Below are positions 55,501-64,000 of a DNA stretch of 64,000 bases, one piece after another. The DNA is from Taeniopygia guttata (Eukaryota > Chordata > Aves > Passeriformes > Estrildidae). Under the pieces are notes generated by a model. That model saw nothing but the letters and a program-made list of their open reading frames with translations, was not told the DNA's origin and made no database searches. Each line of letters starts with the position of its first letter. Within the stretch, counting starts at the first letter, position 1. The position numbers and the translations under genes were made by a program. The DNA lies in the NCBI RefSeq assembly GCF_048771995.1, contig NC_133028.1:5639501-5703500 (forward strand), in the 5' to 3' direction.

Positions 55501-57149
55501 TTTGTTCCAGTCTGCATTGCTGTTTTAAAACACCCCTTAGAAAGTGAAAAGTTCTGAAGTAGGAACTAGACAACACTTCCAGGCTTTTGCATTTGAAAAC
55601 ACAGATAAAGCTGTCCTGTAAAAATTAGTACAGGTTAGTGTGATCTGAAACCCCAGCTCCTACAAGCAGACCCAGCAGGAATCTGTAAGAGCTTATAGGA
55701 GGCTGTGAACAGCTCCAGGATTTCTCTACAGGACTGCTAACTTAAAGCAAACTTGAAGTCATGAAGAAAGATCAGGTCACTCTCATCTCACATATGCACA
55801 TTTTTGTAAACCACTATTTCTTTTTACATATTAAGACTTCAATTAAATTCAGAGTAGTGATGTAACACTGCAGTACAGCTTTACTCACTACAAATCATTG
55901 CTGCCAGACTCTTTTTTTTTTAAATTCATTTTGAAAGCTTATTTTCCTACACTTCAGTCTCCTATTCACAAAGGAAAGGAGAAAGGGTTGAGATGGCTTA
56001 AGGACTATGTTATCCCTCCCTGCCCAAGAGACACATCAACCTCTGAAGTGATAAGCACAGAAAAAAAACCTTGCAGTGGGCAAACAAACCTTGCAAGGAA
56101 ATCTAACCCAAACTTACTGCCTTTACCTTGACAAGTTGGCTCTGAGTGATAAGTAACTTCAACCTTGAATTTTAGCAGCAGCCATCCTGTAAAGTGTCAA
56201 GAAGAAAGATTCAAAGCAATAGGATGGAGACAGGTCTAAGCTAACAGAGATCAGAAGCTGTAACTCATTACTGGGAACACACAGCATCCACTTCAGCTTC
56301 CCCACAGGAGGAGACTGAAATCAATGTTTCCATAGAGGAACACTGCTTTTAGGAGGGAAGATTGTTAGTCCATCCATGCCTAGCAATGTGCAGTGCTGAG
56401 GTCACAGCAGTAAAAGACTTAATTAAAAAAATATTTCAGAGAGCAGAAGAACATCCAGAGTACTAACAGGAGGTGAGAACATGAACTTTGTGTAAATGAC
56501 AACCAAAAATGAACAATACCTGTGAAGTTTCAAAAGGCTATGTGCTACTTTCCTTTCCTACTCTTTTGAAGTTTTGATGTTTTATAACACAAGTCAGATG
56601 TGAAACACCACAAGAACACATTGTAATACATTTCCTATTTCAGGCATTTACAAAAATTAAAATCCAATTCTATTAATAGACATTGAACTGACACTACGAA
56701 CAAGCTGCTGCTATGAAAATCAAATTTATAAACATCCATTACTTTCAAAGCATCCATAAGTTAAACTTTATATAAGCATGGTAAAAAAATTCTTGACTTT
56801 ATGCCCATCCACATCTGGGTGCACTTGCTCGGAGCTGCTGTTCTGACAGCTTGCAGAGGAGAGGAGCACCAGCTGCAAGCCCAGCACAGCCCAGTGGGTG
56901 CCAGGGTGATCTGGACACAGATACCAACGTGCTGAGTGTCTTTACTCCCATCCTGCAGCACTAAAAGGCACTTGGGACACCACAGGGCTACTTCAGGGAC
57001 TAGTCCAAGGCTTCACAATCTGGTCCAAAAATGTAAAGGACACATATCACAGATACCATTGCAGCTTCAAAATCAAATACTTTTTTACTGTGGAGATTCC
57101 CACCCCACTAGGGACAATGCACACACATACCAGATGCCAACTATACTTT
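52559..57149. other. Intergenic stretch between the converging genes
   Basis: About 4.6 kb with no exon, no recognisable CR1 or LTR and no RNA gene that I can support. Its right end may belong to a longer RMND5A 3' UTR. Confidence 0.4.
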
Positions 57150-59449
57150 AAGTATGGAAACCACTGAGTTTTATTCACTTTTCCCCTGCAAGCATGCTCT
57201 CCAGTTACCAGAAGTATAGCAGGCAGTAGCAGGAGAGAACTCACATCACTTCACAGGGCAAACTGGATTATTTGTGCCAACCAAACTGCAGAGCTGCTTC
57301 CCAAATGCCCAGCACAGCCTCCTGTTAGGGTCAGCACGCACACTCTCAGTACTGAACCGTGAGCATCATCTGTTGGTGGAGCTGCACAACTGCAGGCAAA
57401 GATTTTTAAGTCAGATAGGGTAAGAATAGCAACGATCTGGTGGAAACAGTTTTTGAATTAGCTATGGATCCATAGCATGCACTAGTTAAGGTGGTATTTA
57501 ATAACCAAGGTGAATTTGTACCCGATTTCCATTTAATAGCTGTTCCATCCTTGGGCTCTAAGCTATCAACATTTGCTGTTCACACCAGTGCTAAAATACC
57601 ATCAGTGTAACAGAGAAAGATGCAGCACTCATATTTCAGGCTGCTTGTGTGGGGGTTTGTTATTCTTGGGTTTGCTGGGTTTTTAATTACTTTTTATGCC
57701 ATTTCATACAGATCCAAAGCATTAAGCAATTCCAGTTAAAAGAAAATATTAAAAGCAATTTCAGCAAGACTAGGAAACCTACATGGAAAATAATATCCTC
57801 ACCCATTTATTGTTGATTTTACCACTTGGTAACGCGGTTGTTTGGAACTCAGTGTGAATACAATGTAAGTTTTGCAGAAAATCACACACCTGTATTTTTT
57901 TTACATGTATCAAACACATCTGAAGTTTAAAATTTGTGTGCCTTGACTCGCTCCTCACTTTATAATGTCTCTGTAGGTTTGTCCATTGTCACTGATCCCA
58001 TAAGAGTCCAACTCAGTCTCTCCAGTCAGGTGACAGACATATTCAAAAGGTGTAGATTTCCCAAAGACGGTCTTCTCTGTAGTGCATTGTGCTAGTGCAT
58101 TCAACCAGTGTGTCAGTGTTCAACCAGACAAGCTTGGGGTTGGTTGGTTGCTGTTTGTTAACTACACAATACAGAAATATAATTTTACATGTAGCTTTGC
58201 ATGCCTTATGGCTGCTTGCCCTACTATAGGACAGTGCAATAAATACAAATATATGCACACTAAAAAAGATTTAACTGCCGTGATCTACGTCTCCTTTATG
58301 AGTACAAATTTACCTAGTCAACAATATGACAAATTTAGCAGAGAAAGTGGCAATGGCAGTAATATTCTACTACAAAAACAAGGCTAGAAGCAAAGTGTTC
58401 TCAAGCTACAGAAAACTTGCTACCTCCTAATATATGATGTAGGGCCCAGTTCTGCCAACTGCAGAGTCGTGATCAGTAGATTGCATCAGAACATGCTTTT
58501 CCCCCCATTTAACAATGAATACTTCTACAAGTTATTTGGTTTTGATAACTGTTTATAAATAGCACACTATAATGACTATTAAACTATACAGCAACATGAC
58601 ATTTATAGCCTAATCTTGAATACAAAGTTCAAAGAACATGACTACAAAGGCCAGAGAGCAAATGTCATCAACTAAAAGCATTTCCACTTCAGAATTTATT
58701 GAATGTTCTCTTACACAAACGCTTCTCGATGGTGAAACCAGAGGAACAGGATTTCCTATTCCCTCTCTGCCCCAGTAGTAGTTTAGCCACACATCACCCT
58801 TATAAATTAGTGATGGATTTCAACAGGTAGCCCATTGGGGCTATATATTTTATATACTTTATATATATGCACATTTACTTTGAATTTTATGTAAAAGTTG
58901 AAAAAATGCTTGAAAGAAAAACTCAGAATATATCACAGCATTTTTAGCGAAAAAAATACAAATTAGTTTTATAACGACTATTCAATTTATCAAATTTTTT
59001 TTGAAGTATTTACCTTTAATTATGTACACATTACAGGAAATAAAACTTTGTCCACAAATATTCTCTAAGATGACAGTTATCAATAAAATGATAGAATAAT
59101 AGCAGGAAGAATATTAAACAAATGGGGGTGATCGATTTCTGCTTTTAAAAAGTAAAAAGTCACCATATAATTAAGTACAAAAACCTGCATTGAATGACAA
59201 CTGCTGGTGTAGTAACTTGATCAGGTATGGAGACCAAGAGTATAGTAGAGCCCTATGGTAATAATATTTCTGTAGCATTTCCACTTGGTATGTATATACT
59301 AAATGTTGGCAAAGTTTCTGTAGCATTAGCTTATACAAACATAGGAGTCCTCAGTCTGCTGCATAAAAGGGAACAAGAGTGTTTTACTTCTCCTGAAATG
59401 CACCTGAAATCCAGAGTGTCACTTACAAACTGCATAATGTAACTTTTCT
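57150..59449 (-). other. RMND5A: Probable RMND5A 3' UTR
   Basis: AT-rich, repeat-free sequence directly after the RMND5A stop on the minus strand. AATAAA lies at 57,175-57,170 (minus) with a GT-rich stretch (GGTATGTGTGTGC) about 40-55 bases further on, a good poly(A) site. Another AATAAA lies at 57,811-57,806. The end point is inferred. Confidence 0.45.
57170..57175 (-). terminator. RMND5A: Candidate RMND5A poly(A) signal
   Basis: AATAAA on the minus strand followed by a GT-rich downstream element at about 57,115-57,132. Confidence 0.4.
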
Positions 59450-59513
59450 TCAGAAAAATATCTGTTTGGCATCTCCAGGGCTCTGTTCCATTGGACAATA
59501 GGGGCATTTTAAT
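59450..59513 (-). CDS. RMND5A: RMND5A last coding exon
   Basis: Acceptor CCCCAG at 59,516-59,514; completes a Lys codon and encodes [20 protein letters not shown], then TGA at 59,452-59,450. Carries the last Cys-x-x-Cys pair of the RING. Confidence 0.95.
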
Positions 59514-62500
59514 CTGGGGACAAAGACAATGGGTTAGAATTGGGGCAATGTGTGACAACAGAGCATTAAAGGTATTGAGTTTTCCCCCTGTAGCAGGAAA
59601 ACAACTGCATTCTTAAGCCACAACACTTTACTTGGCTCCATTAAAAGTCACCTTTAGCTGAGAGAGAACTTACCATGCTTCTCCTTGTAGTTATAGTCTC
59701 TCACCTTTCACCCACAAGCCCCTGAATTATGAGATTATCATAAAGAGCAATTTCTCTGTAGTTATTATTTCTACTTCTTGTTTTGCTTGTTGTATTTTGG
59801 AATCATAGAATGGTTTGGGTTGGAAGGGACCTTAAGGACCATCCCATTCCAACTATGCTGCCATGGACAGGGACACCTTCCACTAGACCAGGTTGCCTAG
59901 AACCCCATCCAGCCTGGCCTTGCAGTAATTTTAAATCAGCTGGAAGCTTTCACTGTGGTTTCCTCAATATCCAGTTCATTTTAGTGTCTGATTCCCAAAA
60001 TGCTGTGATTTTCTAACCCACTTTGATCAGCTCCTGCAGGCTATGACTGAAGGGTCACCCTGGTCTCCCTGTTGAGGTCTCTCATACAATCCCACCTACT
60101 TAAAATATTTTTTCTTTTTGAAGAAATTGATTCTATTTTGAAGCATTGATCCATTTTGCCCCCCATCTCCTACATTTGGGCATTTTACCTTCTCCCCCCA
60201 TGTACCTCTCCAGAGTTAATATTGTCAGAGCTGTGCTGTCAGTGAAAGTGATCAATAAAAGCACCAGGAATGAGTGATCAGGGACAGGAATGATGCAGCA
60301 GCAAGTTTACAGCTTAAAATGGCTAAAGTCACCCAAAGTCACCCACAAAGGTATCCCTTAAGGCTTTTCTAACAGGGCACAGAATGCAAACATCACTTGA
60401 CATTTTCATTCACAGCCTCACTTATTTTCACACTGGATTTCCCAGAATGACTTAGAGCTCTAAATTAAGCTGACAGCCTGCACAGAAGCTGTATATATTC
60501 AATCCAAATAACCACTGTTCTTCCTCAAGAAAATCTGCAGAGATTTCTCTCTCCCATTTCCTGCTCCCTCAAAAGCCTGAAGCACCCCACAGATATCTAA
60601 GGAGGACTATTTCCACAGTTATAATTCCCCTCTTTGCTCAATTACTAAGCCATATTTCCCCCAGAGGTTTAATTTTATTTTTCAAGAGATTTTTCATGCA
60701 TTACTAACCTTGCTCCCAAGGAAAAATTGTGTGTGTAAAGCCTTCCAGTTTGAATTTAAGACAACACAATGGTGGCAACAACGTGAAAAATTACTCTGCT
60801 TGCTGCATTCCTTCACGCAAGCTCACTTTGAACAATATCAAGAGGGTTTACTATGCTTTTCTCCAATGCATCAACCCAGATTATGCAGCTTTCAAACCAT
60901 TCTCCAAGATTAACAAGCTTCCACCAATCACATAATTATGGACTCAGTTTACCCAAAACACAGTATTCTAGTCTTAAGATGAGTCCTTGTCTATGTGTTG
61001 TTTGAAATAAAAGGATGGTACTTACTTGCTGCCATTAAACATTTTATTCAAAGCATCTCTGGATATAATATGACCACAGACTAATTTCATAGGTGGATTA
61101 TTATCTGTTGTTTGCTGACGAAGAATGGGACAGGCAAATATTGAATGATACCAGCACTTTTTACCGAGGTCCACTTCAATCTGTGAAAGAAATTAACATA
61201 AGAAGTTATCTTGGGAAATTACATTTCCAGATAATACCCCTTTAGGTCATGGCAGTCACTTAACAGATTTCACAATTCAGCTGTGAAAGCAACAAAATCC
61301 ATTGTGTGGATGTCTGACAATTTCCCAGCCAAAAAATACTTAATTGTGATCTCAAAATGGTGATTTATGTTGGGGATACAGAGTAACAGCAAAACAGAAT
61401 ATTCTGCCAAGGGACAAGTGCAAATTCTATTGCAGATCCACACCCTGGTAGGAAAACTGAGCTGGCTTCCATCAAGACTTTCTGGAAATCACTGGCTAGG
61501 AAATAAAAACTAGTTTACAGATTTCATTTTAGGGGAAAATTTAAAAAGAGAAAAACCCTTGCATTGACTATATTCATGTTCTACAGTTTCCTGAAAGATT
61601 CTGCCAATACCTTCATGTCTTCTGAATAATGAAGTATATCACAATCGCTAATTTTCAGTACCAACACAAAAGATACTTGTGAAGCACAACTCCTGCCATG
61701 AATACAAAATTATTTCAAAAAGGAACATAAAACAGAGAACAGGTCTGTGACTTCAGTAATTGAGAACTGCAAAAATCACACCAGATCTCACCCAGCTCTG
61801 AGCAGTCTGCTGTTCAAAGGTTTAACTTTCAACAAAACCTGAAAATCTGACCTTTACATGCTACTTAATGTGTCTTTGCACAATGAAAATAAGGTTTCCC
61901 ACGCTCATACTGCCTTAGCAGAACACACTAGAGACCCTACAGTTTAGAAAATAGAAGGAGACACACGTGTACTATTAACTGATTTGCATCAGACAGCAAT
62001 CTTTTCCCAAATGCTCCCCTAGCTATTCATTCCTGGCTGGACAGCAAGGCAGGAATCTCTCAAACTCAGAGGTTACACTCTCAGCATTAAAAACCCAGCT
62101 GGGAGAAAACTCAGCACTTATCCTTACTCTATAAATGAACCTCTTCCAGCTGCAGTCGAAGAGGCTAACTCAGTTCATGCCCAGTTTGCACTAAATAAGT
62201 TTCCTTTCCAAATCAGGAGCAGGTCACTGGAGAGCTGCACATGCTCAGCAAGAGCTATAAAGGGAAACTGGGGTTTCATAACAACTGAATTCATCTCAAC
62301 TGATATAAATGAGATGTGCTGGAAGCATAATGCACTGAATCCCAACTCCTGTGTCCCCAGATGCTGCACTAATTCTTTCATCTCCTGTCTGCCTGATAAA
62401 GAGCCGGTGCAAAGCAAGCCCTGGACTGAGCTCAAGCCTAGCTAGGAGAAGTGAATGTGTCTCTGTGGGATTCATTTTCTTTCCAGTTATACAGAAACAT

Positions 62501-63259
62501 CTCTGGGTAAATGGAAGGTGAGAGCATCAGTTTCTTTAAGGTCACTTATCAAAGACCTTTCCAATGTGAAAGGGGATAACAAGTGAAAAGAGGAGCAACA
62601 AACAAAACTGAGAGGTACAAACCTGACGGACAAAAATAATGGAGATAATAATAGGAAACAACCTTGACAGGTCATCAAGAAACTGCAACCAAACCTGGAC
62701 TTTGCAACAGACACAAATCTAAACCTGAGGGTCTCTGAGGAGAGGGGGTCAGCAGAACTATATAAACTAGAGGAGGAAAGTGCAGGGGAAGAAGACTGAG
62801 GAGAACAGCTGGAAGAGGGTATCAAAGGGGTAAGGAGGGCCATGCTGCAACTGAGGATCCATGAACACGTGGAGTTTGTGCTTTCACTGGTGAATGTCAA
62901 TCATTTCCAGCCAAGGAGAAGGAAGGGATCTTGGCTGTGATCTTATGTTTCAGGGAGCTGCTGAGGGCAGTGCTGTGTCTGGAGCAGCCTGTGTGCTGGC
63001 TGGGTCCGTGTCTGGGGGTGTCTGTGAGCCCCAGGCCCCAGAGCTGCTGGAGGTGGTGGTCATGTAAAACATCCTGTTCCATGCAGCACAAAACAAACCT
63101 GAAAACAGCATTTGCCCTTAGAAATGTGCCCCAGGGGTAGCTCAGCCCCCACTCACCGGGAGTTCATCCTTCTGGTTCCAAACCCCTGTGCACTGCCTTT
63201 GCTCAATTACTGCCTTGATGTTGATTAGAGCTGGTAGTGCTACACAACCTGCTGAAAAA
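59450..63259 (-). CDS. RMND5A: RMND5A, E3 ubiquitin ligase subunit of the CTLH/GID complex (last three coding exons, partial)
   Basis: Three minus-strand exons (63,259-63,157, 61,180-61,026 and 59,513-59,450) join in frame to the C-terminal 107 residues or so. The text matches remembered vertebrate RMND5A almost residue for residue: [90 protein letters not shown]. This is the degenerate RING module (Cys...Cys, Cys-Gly-His, Cys-Pro-Tyr-Cys) by which RMND5A with MAEA gives the CTLH ligase its activity. The 5' exons lie beyond the right edge. Orientation toward CD8A is the conserved vertebrate arrangement. Confidence 0.96.
59795..59925 (-). repeat. CR1 LINE fragment in the last RMND5A intron
   Basis: Reverse CR1 tail: ATCATAGAATGGTTTGGGTT, GGAAGGGACCTTAAGGACC, CATGGACAGGGACACCTTCC, CTAGACCAGGTTGC. 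It is on the sense strand of RMND5A. Confidence 0.92.
59926..61025. other. Rest of the last RMND5A intron
   Basis: No further repeat, exon or RNA gene seen. Confidence 0.5.
61026..61180 (-). CDS. RMND5A: RMND5A penultimate exon, RING core
   Basis: Acceptor TTTCACAG, donor AGC AA/GTAAG. Encodes [20 protein letters not shown] to NKMFNGS and the first two bases of a Lys codon; contains the first RING Cys residues and the Cys-Gly-His. Confidence 0.96.
61181..63156. other. RMND5A intron
   Basis: No exon, RNA gene or recognisable repeat in this 2-kb intron. Confidence 0.5.
63157..63259 (-). CDS. RMND5A: RMND5A exon upstream of the RING exon
   Basis: Acceptor CTTTTTCTGCAG, donor CCCG/GTGAGT. One base completes the previous codon; then [20 protein letters not shown] and [14 protein letters not shown]. 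In phase with the next exon. Confidence 0.94.
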
Positions 63260-64000
63260 CTGCAGAAAAAGGACATGTTAACATAAGGTGCATGTTAGGA
63301 AACCAACATTTTTCACATTTCTATTCTAAAGGTTAACTAGGACACGAGGTTTTTGTATTTTTTTTTCATTTACATCTTGTTATGCTTGGAGGGAGCTTAG
63401 AAGAACAGACAAGTGTTTTGGGGCAGGTTATCAATTATCCATGTATTTTAGGCTGGGCCCCTCAGGTACTATATTCTGGACAGAAAACAAGAGTTAATTC
63501 CTCCTCTGAGATTCATAGTGAATTGATTTCTTCTACCACCTACTTTGATTTTGAGCTGTACAGGAGGAAGACATCACATTAGTTTATTCCAGAGGTTGCT
63601 CTCAGCTGTGGTGGAATATGTGCAGCCTAAGAATTTCCATGTAACCCACAACCCATAATCCTTTAATTATATATAATTATCATGTAAAGAAATGTGTCTT
63701 TCCACCTTCACCTTAAACCAATAAAAGAAATGTAGAAAAAGCAGGTAGGTAAGGGAAGGGAGGAAACCAGGGCCCATGACAAGAACAGCAATATAAAACT
63801 GCCCAAAGTCTGTGTCCCAACAAACAGTTCAGCCTCCTGTGGGATTTATCCATTACCAGCACTTAGCACATTATTTGGTATATGTTTATTTCAGTATTTT
63901 ACAAAAGAAACTATGACAGAGTTTTCCACAAATTAACAGATGAGTTGACAGATTAAAATCTAATGACAGTACTGGAAATCACCAGCAACAGAAACAGGGT
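63260..64000. other. RMND5A intron running off the right edge
   Basis: No exon with correct phase or recognisable RMND5A sequence was found up to the window end. Confidence 0.5.

Noticed and set aside
1-64000. CRISPR arrays, tRNA or rRNA genes
   Set aside because: No evenly spaced direct repeats, cloverleaf-like sequence or rRNA core sequence was seen; the tandem repeats are ordinary micro- and minisatellites.

Overview
The window reads as bird nuclear DNA, most likely a songbird. It has small intron-split immune genes whose exons read as avian CD8, many chicken-repeat-1 (CR1) LINE fragments, and songbird-style retroviral LTRs. I see no bacterial genes, CRISPR arrays or tRNAs.

Layout: (1) 1-12,849 is gene-poor, with a possible 3' UTR tail at the left edge, CR1 pieces, one LTR-like fragment and a pentanucleotide microsatellite. 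(2) About 12,850-22,415 is a minus-strand class I (gamma/epsilon-like) endogenous retrovirus. It has gag, pro-pol and env frames that are all still open over their whole length, a candidate in-frame gag/pol read-through codon, a candidate env splice acceptor, and two LTRs that have drifted very far apart. The polymerase and integrase look catalytically dead. Open frames plus dead enzymes plus old LTRs suggest a host-retained (domesticated) provirus, and this is the most striking object here. (3) 25,852-31,874 is CD8B on the plus strand in five exons (205 codons plus stop), with an antisense solo LTR in its third intron. (4) 36,985-38,310 is a nest of CR1 fragments with a second solo LTR of the same family in the opposite orientation. 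(5) 44,496-49,941 is CD8A on the plus strand in six exons (229 codons plus stop). (6) 51,684-52,558 is a partial duplicate of CD8A (stalk and transmembrane exons) with its own stop and poly(A) signal. (7) 57,150-63,259 holds the last three coding exons and a probable 3' UTR of RMND5A on the minus strand; the rest of the gene lies beyond the right edge.

The order CD8B > CD8A > < RMND5A, with CD8A and RMND5A converging, matches the known vertebrate arrangement and supports the gene calls. CD8A and CD8B form the alpha-beta or alpha-alpha co-receptor that binds MHC class I next to the T-cell receptor; the CD8A tail carries the Cys-x-Cys motif that docks LCK. RMND5A is the RING-type subunit of the CTLH (GID) ubiquitin ligase and is a neighbour, not a functional partner.

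Exon borders were set by hand from splice consensus, reading phase and remembered family sequence; repeat names and divergences are by-eye estimates.
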